The notes under the pieces are model-generated. The model made no database searches, was not told where the DNA came from, and saw only the letters and a list, made by a program, of their open reading frames with translations. Below are positions 52,227 through 62,076 of a stretch of DNA of 64,000 nucleotides, piece by piece (the stretch's first letter is position 1; the number at the start of each line of letters is the position of its first letter). The stretch spans positions 2,988,001 through 3,052,000 of the forward strand of contig NZ_CP042306.1 in the NCBI RefSeq assembly GCF_007859635.1, in the 5' to 3' direction. Made by a program: the position numbers and the translations under genes. This DNA comes from Sphingomonas panacisoli (GTDB lineage Bacteria > Pseudomonadota > Alphaproteobacteria > Sphingomonadales > Sphingomonadaceae).

Positions 52227-55200
52227 ATGCGCCTGTCGCGCTTCTTCATCTCGCGCCCGATCTTCGCCGCGGTCATCGCGGTGGTGATCACCATCGTCGG
52301 CGCGATCGCCTATTGGGGCCTGCCGGTCTCGCAATATCCCGACATCGTGCCGCCGACCGTCACGGTCACCGCGAGCTATCCCGGCGCCTCGGCCGAGACC
52401 GTCGCGGAAACCGTGGCGGCGCCGATCGAGCAGGAGATCAACGGCGTCGACAACATGCTCTACCAGTCGAGCCAGTCGACCGGCGACGGCAATGTCACGA
52501 TCACCGTCACGTTCAAGATCGGCACCGACCTCGATGCCGCCCAGGTGCTGGTCCAGAACCGCGTCGCGGTCGCCGTACCGCGCTTGCCGGAAGAGGTGCA
52601 GCGAATCGGCGTCGTCACGCGCAAGACCTCGCCCGACTTCCTGATGGTGGTGAACCTGGTGTCTCCTAACGGGTCGCTCGATCGCGGCTATATGTCGAAC
52701 TATGCGCTGACCCAGGTGCGCGATCGGTTGAGCCGGATCGACGGCGTCGGCGACGTGCGGCTGTTCGGCAATCGCGACTATGCGATGCGCGTGTGGATCG
52801 ACCCCAACCGCGCCGCGGCGCTCGATCTGACCGCTGGCGAGATCGTTGCAGCGCTCAAGTCGCAGAACGTACAGGTCGCCGCCGGCTCGCTCGGTCAGCC
52901 GCCTTACGCGCAGGGCAACGCCTTCCAGTTCAACGTCGAGACGCAGGGCCGCCTGACCGACCCTGTACAGTTCGGCAACATCGTGATCCGTACCGACGCC
53001 AGCGGACGACAGGTGCGCGTATCGGACGTCGCGCGGGTCGAGCTCGGCGCATCGGACTATAATTCCAACACGTATATCTCGGGCAAGCCGACCGTCATCC
53101 TCGCCGTGTTCCAGCGCCCCGGCTCGAACGCGCTCGCGGCGGCCAAACAGGTCTCCGCCGAGATGGAGGCGATGGCGACGAAATTCCCCAAGGGGCTCGG
53201 CTACCGCGTCATCTACAATCCGACCGAGTTCATCAGCCAGTCGATCGACGCGGTGATGCACACGTTGTTCGAGGCGATCGTGCTGGTCGTCCTCGTGATC
53301 CTGGTGTTCCTGCAGAAGTGGCGCGCCGCGATCATTCCAGTGGTCGCGATTCCGGTGTCGCTGATCGGTACCTTCGCGGTGCTGGCGGCGCTTGGCTACA
53401 GTCTCAACAACCTGTCGCTGTTCGGGCTGGTGCTGGCGATCGGCATCGTCGTCGACGACGCGATCGTCGTGGTCGAGAATGTCGAGCGCAACCTAGAGCA
53501 CGGCCTGAGCCCGCTCGAGGCGGCGCGGACGTCGATGGACGAAGTGTCGGCGGCTTTGGTCGCGATCGTGCTGGTGCTGTGCGCGGTATTCGTGCCGACC
53601 CTGTTCCTGACCGGCCTGTCGGGCGCGTTCTACAAGCAGTTCGCCGTCACCATCACCGCGGCGACGGTCATCTCGCTCTTGCTCTCGCTGACCCTGTCGC
53701 CCGCGCTCGCCGCCCTGCTGCTGCGCGCTCGGGAGGATGAAAAGGTGGGCGGACGCTTGCACCGGCTCGTGCTCGCCGCCGGCGACCGCTTCAACCACGG
53801 GTTCGAGCGGCTGAGCAACGGCTATGCCCGGATGACCGCCGCCCTGGTCGCCAAGCCGAAGCGGATGATGGCGATCTATGGCGGCCTGATCGCCGCGACT
53901 GCTGCCTTGTTCATGGCGACGCCGAGCGGGTTCATCCCCGCGCAGGACCAGGGCTATTTCCTGACCGTCATCTCGCTACCGCCCGGCGCCTCGGTCGAGC
54001 GCACCGACGCGGTGATGCGCAAGGTCGCCGATCGTATCTTGCCGCTGAAGGGCGTGAAGGGCGCGGTGATGCTCGCCGGGTTCGACGGACCGTCGCAGAC
54101 GCTCGCCCCCAATTCGGCCGCCGCCTACATCCCGCTCAAGAGTTTCGAGGAGCGCGAAAAGCTGGGCGTCACGCTGCAGTCGATCATGGACGAGGCGCGT
54201 AAGGCGACCGGCGACATCAACGAGGCGCGGCTGATGATCATTCCGCCCCCGCTGATCCAGGGGATCGGCTCCGCCGGCGGCTACCGCATGATCGTGCAGG
54301 ACCGTGGCGGCCACGGTTACGACGATCTCGCGCAGAAGTCGTTCGGACTGCTCGGCAAGGCCAACCAGACCCCGGGCCTGGCGCAGGTCTTCACGTTCTT
54401 CGACACAGGCACGCCGCGCGTGTTCGCCGATATCGACCGCGCCAAGGCCGACCTGCTCGGCGTCCCGCCGGAGCGCGTATTCGAGGCGATGGGCGTCTAT
54501 CTCGGCTCGGCCTATGTCAACGACTTCAACCTGCTGGGTCGAACCTATCGCGTGACCGCGCAGGCCGACGCGCCGTTCCGCGCGACGGTGGCCGACATCG
54601 CCAACCTCAAGACCCGCTCAAATTCGGGCGAGATGGTGCCGATCGGATCGGTCGCGACGTTCAGCGACAAGACCGGGCCGTATCGCGTCACGCGCTACAA
54701 TCTTTTCCCGGCGGTGGAGATCGACGGCGACACCGCGCCCGGTTTCTCCTCGGGCCAGTCGCTCAAGACGATGGAACAGATCGCCGACGCCAATTTGCCG
54801 AGCGACTACGGCACCGAATGGACCGGCATCGCCTATCAGCAGAAGGCGGCGGGCAGCACCGCGGGGATCGTCTTCGCGCTGGCCGTGGTGTTCGTCTTCC
54901 TGGTGCTGGCGGCGCAGTATGAGAGCCTCGTCCTGCCGCTGTCGATCATCCTGATCGTCCCGATGTGCCTGTTGGCGGCGATGATAGGCGTGAACCTGCG
55001 TGGCATGGACAATAACGTGCTGACGCAGATCGGGCTCGTGGTCCTGATTGCCCTGGCGGCGAAAAACGCGATCCTGATCGTCGAGTTCGCTAAGCAGGGT
55101 GAGGAGCAGGACGGCCTGTCCCCGGTCGATGCCGCGATCCGTGCGGCGCAGACTCGCTTGTGCCCGATCCTGATGACCAGCTTCGCCTTCATCCTCGGCA

Positions 55201-55421
55201 CCGTGCCGTTGCTGATCGCAAGCGGCGCCGGCGCGGAACTCCGCCAGGCGCTCGGCACCGCAGTGTTCTTCGGGATGATCGGGGTGACCGCGTTCGGGCT
55301 GCTGTTCACGCCCACTTTCTACGTCGTGTGCCGCGCGCTGGGCGATCGTCTCGCCCGGCTGCGCGGAAGCCGGTCGGCCGCGTCGGGCTCGTTCCCGGGC
55401 GCGCTGCAGCCGGCCGAATAA
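52227..55421 (+). CDS. RND efflux permease (HAE1 type, AcrB-like)
   Basis: A 1064-residue inner-membrane pump with 12 helices and two periplasmic loops. Helix 1 is FFISRPIFAAVIAVVITIVGAIAY. Helix 4 region LVLAIGIVVDDAIVVVENVERN contains the proton-relay Asp pair; LPPGASVERTD and the second half (ALAAKNAILIVEFAK) are typical. It exports hydrophobic drugs, dyes or metabolites through the adaptor and outer-membrane factor. The ATG at 52227 was chosen because further upstream codons lie in a REP element. Confidence 0.95.
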   Translation: MRLSRFFISRPIFAAVIAVVITIVGAIAYWGLPVSQYPDIVPPTVTVTASYPGASAETVAETVAAPIEQEINGVDNMLYQSSQSTGDGNVTITVTFKIGTDLDAAQVLVQNRVAVAVPRLPEEVQRIGVVTRKTSPDFLMVVNLVSPNGSLDRGYMSNYALTQVRDRLSRIDGVGDVRLFGNRDYAMRVWIDPNRAAALDLTAGEIVAALKSQNVQVAAGSLGQPPYAQGNAFQFNVETQGRLTDPVQFGNIVIRTDASGRQVRVSDVARVELGASDYNSNTYISGKPTVILAVFQRPGSNALAAAKQVSAEMEAMATKFPKGLGYRVIYNPTEFISQSIDAVMHTLFEAIVLVVLVILVFLQKWRAAIIPVVAIPVSLIGTFAVLAALGYSLNNLSLFGLVLAIGIVVDDAIVVVENVERNLEHGLSPLEAARTSMDEVSAALVAIVLVLCAVFVPTLFLTGLSGAFYKQFAVTITAATVISLLLSLTLSPALAALLLRAREDEKVGGRLHRLVLAAGDRFNHGFERLSNGYARMTAALVAKPKRMMAIYGGLIAATAALFMATPSGFIPAQDQGYFLTVISLPPGASVERTDAVMRKVADRILPLKGVKGAVMLAGFDGPSQTLAPNSAAAYIPLKSFEEREKLGVTLQSIMDEARKATGDINEARLMIIPPPLIQGIGSAGGYRMIVQDRGGHGYDDLAQKSFGLLGKANQTPGLAQVFTFFDTGTPRVFADIDRAKADLLGVPPERVFEAMGVYLGSAYVNDFNLLGRTYRVTAQADAPFRATVADIANLKTRSNSGEMVPIGSVATFSDKTGPYRVTRYNLFPAVEIDGDTAPGFSSGQSLKTMEQIADANLPSDYGTEWTGIAYQQKAAGSTAGIVFALAVVFVFLVLAAQYESLVLPLSIILIVPMCLLAAMIGVNLRGMDNNVLTQIGLVVLIALAAKNAILIVEFAKQGEEQDGLSPVDAAIRAAQTRLCPILMTSFAFILGTVPLLIASGAGAELRQALGTAVFFGMIGVTAFGLLFTPTFYVVCRALGDRLARLRGSRSAASGSFPGALQPAE

Positions 55422-55433
55422 GGAGCCTTCGAA

Positions 55434-56835
55434 ATGCTTCGTGTCATTCTCGCCACCGCCTCCGCGCTGACGCTCGCCGCCTGCGCGGTCGGCCCCAACT
55501 ATATCGCCCCGACGCCGGCCCCGGCGGCGGCCGGGCCGTTCGTCTCGACCAATTCGCCCGCGCTCTCGACTGACCCGGTCGCGGAGAATTGGTGGCGGCT
55601 ATACCAGGACCCCGTACTCGACGGTCTGATCGCCGACGCACTCAAATCGAACACCGACATCCGCGTCGCGGTCGCCCGGCTGGAGAAAGCGCGCGCCAAT
55701 CTGCGCGGTGCACGGTCCGATCGACCCCCCCTCCACCGGGATCAACGCCGGTGCGACCTATGGCCGCTTGCCCGAGGGCCAGCGCGCGCCCGGCGCACCC
55801 CGCGAAGATTGGTCGATCGATGGCGGGCTCAGCGTCTCGTACGAGGTCGATCTGTTCGGCCGCGTCAGCCGGGGGATCGAGGCGGCGCGGGGCGATGCCG
55901 CCGCGGCCGCCGCCGATGCCGATGCGGTGCGCATCGCGGTCGTCGCCGACACGACGCGGGCCTATGCGGATGCCGCGTCGGGCGCGGCGCGGCTGAAGGT
56001 CGCGCATCAGATCGTCGATCTGCTCGACCGCTCGGTTTTGCTGATGCAGCGTCGCCACGACGCCGGCCTCGTCACGCAACTCGATGTGTCGCGCATCGCC
56101 ACGCTCCGCCAGCAGCGCGCCGCCGACATTCCCGCGCTCGAGGCCGATCGTCAGTCGGCCTTGTTCCGCCTCGCGACGCTGACCGGCCGCCCGCCCGCCG
56201 ATTTACCACCTGTCGCGACCGAGCGCAGCGTCGGGCTCGAAGTCACCCAGCCGGTCCCGGTCGGCGACGGCCAGGCCTTGCTCGCTCGCCGTCCCGACGT
56301 GCGCGCGGCCGAACGCCGCCTGGGCGCCGACACCGCGCGGATCGGCGTCGCCACCGCCGACCTCTATCCGCACATTTCGCTCGGCGCGTCGATCGGCTCG
56401 ACCGGCCCTAATATCGGGGACGTGTTCGGCGGGGGTCCCTTGCGCTGGCTACTCGGCCCGCTGATCAGCTGGGCGTTCCCCAATCAGGAGGGCGCGCGCG
56501 CCAAGATCGCGGCGGCAAAGGCCGACACCCAGGCATCGCTCGCGACGTTCGACGGCACCGTGTTGAGCGCGTTGGAAGAAACCGAAACGGCGCTGACGGT
56601 CTATGCCAAGGCGCTCGATCGCCGCACCGCGTTGAAGGCCGCGCGCGACGAAGCCGCCAAGGCCGCCGCGATCACGCGCGCGCAACAACGCGAAGGCGCG
56701 GTGGACTCGCTGGCGTGGCTCGACGCCGAGCGTACGTTTGCGGAAACCGAGGCCGCGCTCGCCGAACAGGACGCGCGCGTCGCCGACGCTCAGATCGACC
56801 TGTTCCGCGCGCTTGGCGGTGGCTGGACGTCATAG
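55434..56835 (+). pseudogene. Outer membrane factor (TolC-type, NodT family), frameshifted at a C7 run
   Basis: The first frame encodes a lipoprotein signal (LTLAACAVGPNY), ENWWRLYQDPVLDGLIADAL and VARLEKARANLRGARSDR. The rest (INAGATYGR, SYEVDLFGRVSRG, DVRAAERRLGADTARIGVA to the end) is in the +1 frame. The shift lies at the seven-C run 55725-55731; six C would give about 466 intact residues reading DRPPSTGINAG. A single-base insertion or sequencing error is the simplest cause. As written the efflux channel is truncated. It completes the RND operon. Confidence 0.87.
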
Positions 56836-56839
56836 TCCG

Positions 56840-57121
56840 TCACGCTACCGGATCGTTTCTCGCCTGACGAACGAGATGACAGCCGTTCGCTTGCTGCTCG
56901 AACACCCACTGCCGACCGGTAAACCGCTCGATGATGCTCGCCGCCGTCCGCGCATGGTCGCTCGGCTTCACCGTCGTGAAGCTGCCCCCGCCCGCCAGTG
57001 CAAACGGCAGCAGCAACTGGTCTGCCAGATACGGCCCAGCAAACGCGTCCGAGGCAAGGAACCCCGCCATGCGATGCGATGCCGTCTTCGCCAGCGATTC
57101 CGCGGACACGGCGGCGATCGC
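56840..57121 (-). pseudogene. rtcA: C-terminal remnant of RNA 3'-terminal phosphate cyclase
   Basis: About 93 codons read leftward end an RtcA-like domain: AGPYLADQLLLPFALAGGGSFTTV and the closing strand RQWVFEQQANGCHLV, corresponding to the last quarter of RtcA. An in-frame TGA at 57122-57124 stands immediately upstream, and no other rtcA piece is visible in the neighbouring sequence. It is a decayed fragment overlapping nothing functional; no rtcB is in this window. Confidence 0.7.
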
Positions 57122-57176
57122 TCATTATCCCTGTCGCCTTGATTGCGGCGCGAGCGACCGCCTTGGGGCACTCGTC

Positions 57177-57521
57177 ATGGAAATATGCCTCAAGCGATGG
57201 CCGGCATGGTCGATGTTACTTGCCGAGCTGTTACGCGCGCAAGTCTTGTACATCGACGACGCTGAAGCGTCTGAAGATCAATGGGGCGAGCATATGGGAT
57301 TGTGTTTCCCCGATGGACGGGTCGATGCGACGACTGTTCGTGGCGCAACAGTAATGCGCCTTGGCCCACGGCCGCCCGCGTTGTCTGATTTGCTTCCCAT
57401 CAATGATGTCGGCCCGATGCGAGAGGGCTTTTTAGCTGGTGAAGCTTGGCAGAGACGCATTTCGCTCCCGAGTACTTTGATCGATTGGCGGTTCGGGACG
57501 TTGCACCGTTTAGCTATGTGA
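57177..57521 (+). CDS. Uncertain small ORF of unknown function
   Basis: A 114-codon frame (MEICLKRWPAWSMLLAELLRA to RFGTLHRLAM). The frame opens further upstream over the rtcA remnant, which argues against an intact gene. No family is recognised and codon use is less G+C-rich than that of neighbours. It may be a remnant in the degraded island. Confidence 0.3.
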   Translation: MEICLKRWPAWSMLLAELLRAQVLYIDDAEASEDQWGEHMGLCFPDGRVDATTVRGATVMRLGPRPPALSDLLPINDVGPMREGFLAGEAWQRRISLPSTLIDWRFGTLHRLAM

Positions 57522-58115
57522 CCCGCGTCCCATCCAAATTTTCATCATAAGTGCCGTCGATAACTTCGTCCGATCGTGGGCCGTAAGCGGACTGGCTGCT
57601 TACGGGATTACGTTCAGCAATGCTGACATGGAAGCAGGCCCAATATCTCTTACAGCGAAGCAACAGCGGCGTCCCAATCTCTCGAACCGGCCGTGTCGCT
57701 ACTGCCGAAACGCATGCTCGTCGCTTGCTCGGCTAATGCATTGAACGGCTGATTGCCGCTCTGATGCGTCCGGCGCGCGGAGCCGATGTCACTGTCGTTC
57801 GCGATTCTGCGCACCGCGTGACGGCGATATCGACACTTCTTTGGAAAGCGCAATTATTAGTAGCGATTATTGTCAGGATGTAGAGTTTGGTCGATCATCA
57901 AGTGATGAAATGGCAGGATAGTTGTAGTACATTGTATTAAGAAATCTCCATTCCAGATATATCCTTCGATATAATCTTATATCTCGACAAATCCAATTGT
58001 CTCAGATCAGATCAATTTAGATAACGCCGACCTTCGCTTCCAAAATATTCTGTCGGACTCAGCAACGATTTCTGTTAATTTACTGTTCACGACGATTCGC
58101 AAGAGGGGAGTATCA
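57522..58115. other. Gene-poor, partly AT-rich stretch
   Basis: No convincing gene. The first 330 bases are G+C-rich with scattered stops in all frames. From about 57840 to 58090 the sequence becomes clearly AT-rich by eye compared with the rest of the window, and probably holds the promoter region of the PEPxxWA gene. Together with the rtcA remnant it suggests a decayed or recently inserted segment. Confidence 0.6.
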
Positions 58116-58697
58116 GTGAACAAGTATCTTTTTTCCGGGGTTGGAATAGCCGCCCTGACGATCGCCGTCCCGGCATACGCGGCACCCACGCTGAACGGCG
58201 ATTGCAGCGACGACATCGCAGCCCAAGCCGGCGTGACAGTGATTTCGTGCATCGGCGGGTATAGCGGCAACGTGTTGAGCAACAACAGCGGCGACAACGC
58301 CACCATCAACACCGCTCTGACCGCGTTGGGCTATGCTGGTCCTACGTTCAGCTACAACAGCGTCGCGGCCGGCGACATCAAGGGACCCCTGAACGGCGGC
58401 CTCGACGTCAATTTCCAGACCCTGTTGAATGGGGTCGCCTATATCGGCGTGCACTATGGCTTCCAGGGTGGCGGCGCGACCTTCTTCTACAAGATCAACG
58501 CGACCAACGTAGACATCCTCAAGCTGGCGCAAGGTAGCGGTGGCGGGTCTACCTCGACCGCGACCTTGCTGGTGCTGAACGCGACGCCTCCGGTACCGGA
58601 GCCGGCGACCTGGGCGATGATGATCGTCGGGTTCGGGGCGATGGGCTCCATGCTGCGCCGTCGCCAGAAGGTGAGCGCAAACGTCCGCTACGCCTGA
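58116..58697 (+). CDS. PEPxxWA-CTERM sorting-domain protein
   Basis: A 193-residue secreted protein: signal peptide (residues 1-22, ending AYA), a 130-residue extracytoplasmic region rich in Asn/Gly/Thr with two Cys, then the C-terminal sorting signal VPEPATWAMMIVGFGAMG followed by RRR. This is the sphingomonad-type PEP-CTERM variant, a substrate for an exosortase-like system or a related sorting route. The start is GTG with AAGAGGGG seven bases upstream. It is a likely exopolysaccharide- or surface-associated protein. Confidence 0.88.
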   Translation: MNKYLFSGVGIAALTIAVPAYAAPTLNGDCSDDIAAQAGVTVISCIGGYSGNVLSNNSGDNATINTALTALGYAGPTFSYNSVAAGDIKGPLNGGLDVNFQTLLNGVAYIGVHYGFQGGGATFFYKINATNVDILKLAQGSGGGSTSTATLLVLNATPPVPEPATWAMMIVGFGAMGSMLRRRQKVSANVRYA

Positions 58698-58716
58698 GGC
58701 TCCCATGCACGGGACA

Positions 58717-58748
58717 GAGCCGCCGGTCGGTAGCCGGCGGCTCATTTT
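58717..58748 (+). terminator. Terminator after the PEPxxWA gene
   Basis: Perfect ten-base stem GAGCCGCCGG/CCGGCGGCTC (58717-58726, 58734-58743) with a seven-base loop, then ATTTTC. Confidence 0.75.
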
Positions 58749-58813
58749 CGCGACGCGGCGATTTGTCGCCGTCGATATGGCCCTCTTCCCGTACGGGATG
58801 CATGGAGCGTGAC

Positions 58814-59059
58814 ATGCGTGTCGAATTTCTCGATCGCCGCACGCAGGCCTCGCCGGATAGCGATCGGGCCGTGATCAATCGCCTTCCCAACGGCAGTGCG
58901 GGTTTTACCGCGTCAGTCCACGCGGCCGATGGCAAGTCATTGCAATCCATTACGAGAAATTGCTGCCATACCCACGATGAGGCTGTGCAAGCGGCAATCA
59001 TGTGGGCCCGCGAGCAAGGTGTGCAGTTGCTCTATGTCGTGCAACCGAACGCCAACTGA
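58814..59059 (+). CDS. Small conserved-looking protein of unknown function
   Basis: An 81-residue soluble frame (MRVEFLDRRTQASPDS to LYVVQPNAN) with normal codon use and GGAG six bases upstream. No family recognised. It precedes the sensor kinase by about 40-130 bases on the same strand, depending on that gene's start. An earlier in-frame ATG (58802) lacks a ribosome site. Confidence 0.45.
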   Translation: MRVEFLDRRTQASPDSDRAVINRLPNGSAGFTASVHAADGKSLQSITRNCCHTHDEAVQAAIMWAREQGVQLLYVVQPNAN

Positions 59060-59187
59060 GCCAGCTTCACCGTCTGACCGGGCCGCATTTGGCTCAGATG
59101 ATATCGAACGGACATAGCCAAGTGGTCGATTCCGTTGGGCAATTTATTGCGTTAGCAAGTGCCGGTGTACCGTGGCAAAATGTCGCC

Positions 59188-60942
59188 ATGAATGCCGAGC
59201 AGATCAAAATCTCGGACGATCCGGCACCGATCAAAGGCCGCGTACGGCGTTTCTGGACGAGGGATTTGGGAAGCGTAACGTCGCGCGACGCGGCGAATGC
59301 GACGCGGATATTGCTCGCATTAATCGCTTTGAACGCTTCGAGGGGAGGCATGCTAGCTTCCAGTTCTTGGCCGTTCCAACCGCGCGTTGCGCTCATCGCT
59401 TTCCTGATCGTTTCGATATGCGCTTTCGTAAGTCGCGTCGTGTCGTGGAAACTGGATGCACGGCTGCGCGCGGTCATGGCGATGGCCGATCAGGCGATCT
59501 GTCTGCTGACGCTTGCAGCCTACCCGCAAACCGTCGCCATTTATCTTCCGTTCGTGACGTTTGTACTCGGTGTGTCGCTCAGGCGTTCGGATATTCTTTG
59601 GGTGGCGCTCGATTATCTACTGCTTGCGACGATCATAGCGTTTCATAACAGACTTGCCGCGCTATTCCCAACGCTGGGCATCGTCAGCGACGACGTACTG
59701 CGACTGCAGTTTACGCTCGTGACCGGCACGGCATCCGCCGTAATGGCCTTCAAGGCGGCGCAATGGGGAGCGCGGATCGCGGATCGCTGGAACGGCGAGC
59801 TACTCGATACCGCTGCACACGCGCGCGCGTTGCCGATCGCGAATATCGCAGCGAAGCTCGCGCTGCGGTTCGACGTCTCGAGCATGTTGATTTGCTGGCA
59901 GCAAGAGGGCGATCGAGCGCCGGAATGCTATAGGTTCAGCGCCGGGAAACTGTCGGAGGGAGATGTCGAGCTCTCCACCCTCGAACAGATGCTTGCACCA
60001 GACACGAGCGGCAACGGCTTCATTTGGAATTCGAAGGGCAGTCGTGCCCTGGTGGATGCGCAATCCTGGTTTGGCGCGAGCGTGCGCACCATTGACCTAG
60101 CTTTCCTGCCGATCGAAGAAGGCGAGCCAAGCAACGTCGCTGCCCTGCCGATCCGTACGAGCGCGCTGCAGGGTTATATCTATCTTCTCGGTATTCCCAG
60201 GATTTCAGAACAGGCGCTGGACCAGATTGTCGGCGCGTCGCGAGCGGTGAGTGCGACGCTCGATCGCTATTTGATGTTCGAAGCTTGGCGCGAGCGAGCA
60301 TTCGCCAATGCTCGATTGGATCTGAGCCGCGATATGCACGACAGTGTATTGCAAACACTGGCTGGCCTCCGCCTGCAGGTCGCGGCATTGATCAAGGACA
60401 CCGAACTCCCCGTTGCAACGCGCACAGAACGATTGGAATCGCTCCAATCCATTATCGCTGCCGAACAAGCATGCCTGCGTGAACTGGTCGCCGACGCGAA
60501 CCTGCCGATCGGTGAAAAGATCGATCTCGCCAGTCATTTGACGCAACGGGTGGAACTGCTGTCGCGCCAATGGGGCATTGCCTGCGCGCTCAGCGCCGAT
60601 CCGGCGCCACTGTGGGTATCGCCCGACGTCGCCGTCGAGGTCGAGTTTCTCGTCAGAGAGGCGGTGTCGAATGCCGTCCAGCACGCGAAGTCATCGCGCG
60701 TGGAGGTTATAGCCGCGCAGCGGGAAGACGAGCTGTTCATCACCCTTAAGAGTGATGGTGCGTCGGCGTTGCTGCCCGACATAGGCGCGTCGAACATCGA
60801 AGGCGTGAGATCGCGCTCCCTAACGCGGCGCCTAAAAGCGTTGAACGGCCGAGCCTATGCGGATTCGATTGAACGCGGTGTGCTCTTGTCCATTCGTATT
60901 CCCCTGGAGGTGATCGTCGATGTCCCGCCTGCTGATCGTTGA
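59188..60942 (+). CDS. NarL-family sensor histidine kinase (HisKA_3) with weak ATP lid
   Basis: About 584 residues: several N-terminal helices (VALIAFLIVSICAFVSRVV, then AVAIYLPFVTFVLGVSL and further), a GAF-like middle region, and the HisKA_3 segment LSRDMHDSVLQTLAGLRLQV with phospho-acceptor His. The ATPase N-box is LVREAVSNAVQHAKSSRV. The G1 box is poor (SDGAS rather than DGxG), so ATP binding may be reduced. Start uncertain: ATG 59098 is also possible. It overlaps the regulator by 23 bases. Confidence 0.82.
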   Translation: MNAEQIKISDDPAPIKGRVRRFWTRDLGSVTSRDAANATRILLALIALNASRGGMLASSSWPFQPRVALIAFLIVSICAFVSRVVSWKLDARLRAVMAMADQAICLLTLAAYPQTVAIYLPFVTFVLGVSLRRSDILWVALDYLLLATIIAFHNRLAALFPTLGIVSDDVLRLQFTLVTGTASAVMAFKAAQWGARIADRWNGELLDTAAHARALPIANIAAKLALRFDVSSMLICWQQEGDRAPECYRFSAGKLSEGDVELSTLEQMLAPDTSGNGFIWNSKGSRALVDAQSWFGASVRTIDLAFLPIEEGEPSNVAALPIRTSALQGYIYLLGIPRISEQALDQIVGASRAVSATLDRYLMFEAWRERAFANARLDLSRDMHDSVLQTLAGLRLQVAALIKDTELPVATRTERLESLQSIIAAEQACLRELVADANLPIGEKIDLASHLTQRVELLSRQWGIACALSADPAPLWVSPDVAVEVEFLVREAVSNAVQHAKSSRVEVIAAQREDELFITLKSDGASALLPDIGASNIEGVRSRSLTRRLKALNGRAYADSIERGVLLSIRIPLEVIVDVPPADR

Positions 60943-61549
60943 CGACCATCCGATCTTTCTCGATGGCCTTCGCCAGTTCCTTGAGACCAACGACCATCAT
61001 GTCGCATTGACGGCGCGAACGCCGTCGGCCGCCATGAACATGATCGAGCAGGAGGCGGTAGAGGTCCTGATTACCGATGTCAGCATGTCGGAAGGCGGCG
61101 GCCTTCAGTTGTTGCGGACCATCAGATCGAACGGACATCGGCTGCCGGTGATCTTTCTGACCGTCGGGCTGAAACCGATCGAAACGATGGAAGCGGTGAA
61201 ACTCGGCGTGAACGGGATCGTCTTGAAGCACAGCGATCCCACGAATTTGTTGACTTGCATCGACGCGGTGACGCGTGGCGAGACATGGATCGACCCGACG
61301 ATCCTGGAAAGCGCGCTGCGACGCAGCCTTACGTCGCAGACCGTGCCGGTTTTGCCCAAATACAACCTTACCCGCCGACAGGAAGAGATCGTGCGCCTGG
61401 TCGGAGACGGGCTGCGCAACAAGGAAATCGCGCAGAGGTGCGGGCTGACGGAGGGTACCGTCAAACTCCACCTACACCGCATCTACACGCACTTGGGCAT
61501 TCAGTCGCGCGCCCAGCTGATCATGATGCTGGCCGCCGAAACCATGTGA
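60920..61549 (+). CDS. NarL/FixJ-family response regulator
   Basis: A 209-residue regulator: receiver with D8-D9 and phospho-acceptor D53 in EVLITDVSMSEGG, and a LuxR-type helix-turn-helix (LTRRQEEIVRLVGDGLRNKEIAQRCGLTEGTVKLHLHRIYTHLGI in parts, residues about 148-196). It partners the overlapping kinase. Its 3' end overlaps the convergent prepilin peptidase by 49 bases. Targets may include the neighbouring surface-protein or tad genes; this is inference. Confidence 0.92.
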   Translation: MSRLLIVDDHPIFLDGLRQFLETNDHHVALTARTPSAAMNMIEQEAVEVLITDVSMSEGGGLQLLRTIRSNGHRLPVIFLTVGLKPIETMEAVKLGVNGIVLKHSDPTNLLTCIDAVTRGETWIDPTILESALRRSLTSQTVPVLPKYNLTRRQEEIVRLVGDGLRNKEIAQRCGLTEGTVKLHLHRIYTHLGIQSRAQLIMMLAAETM

Positions 61550-62076
61550 TCGGTGTTGGCCGCTATCCGCATCTCGCGATACCAGGGCGCTTGAGGGCTG
61601 ATCTGACCGCCGATGATGGCGAGCACCGCCCCGCCGGCGATGGCCACGCCATAGGGTATCGGCCCGCGCGGCTTCAGACTGGGAATGTCCGCGCTGGCCA
61701 GCCGCGCCGGAATGACACGCCGCAACACGACGAACACGATGCTCAACAGAACGCCGCCGATCGCGACGAACAGGAACAGCGACGCGGCGCCCTTGAAGTC
61801 GAACCATAACGCGGTGGCCGCGAGCAATTTAACGTCGCCGCCGCCTAGCCATCCTCTCGAAAATATGACGGCCCCTCCCAGAAAGGCGACGGTGAACACG
61901 ATCCAATTCTGCCACAGGGAGGTGCTCCATCCGGCATGGTAGACCCACGCCGGGAACAGCAGAATGATCGCGATCGGAAAAACGTTCGGGATTCTCAGTT
62001 TCCATATGTCCACCGCGGCCGCAAATGTCAGAATGACGCACAACGCCAGCGTAATGAGGTTCCCCAGCGACATCAT
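61501..62076 (-). CDS. cpaA: Prepilin peptidase, CpaA/TadV type
   Basis: A 191-residue membrane peptidase of family A24 with the two catalytic Asp residues: D23 in AAAVDIWKLRIPN and D81 in GWLGGGDVKLLAATALW. It processes Flp-type pilins of the Tad system in the inner membrane. It starts with two ATGs; the first overlaps the TGA of the TPR gene (ATGA). It is the last gene of the leftward tad run in this window. Confidence 0.88.
   Translation of the reverse strand: MMSLGNLITLALCVILTFAAAVDIWKLRIPNVFPIAIILLFPAWVYHAGWSTSLWQNWIVFTVAFLGGAVIFSRGWLGGGDVKLLAATALWFDFKGAASLFLFVAIGGVLLSIVFVVLRRVIPARLASADIPSLKPRGPIPYGVAIAGGAVLAIIGGQISPQAPWYREMRIAANTDHMVSAASIMISWARD

Noticed and set aside
57650..57853. A 67-codon leftward frame in the gene-poor stretch
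   Set aside because: No homology recognised, no ribosome site, and surrounding sequence looks degraded.
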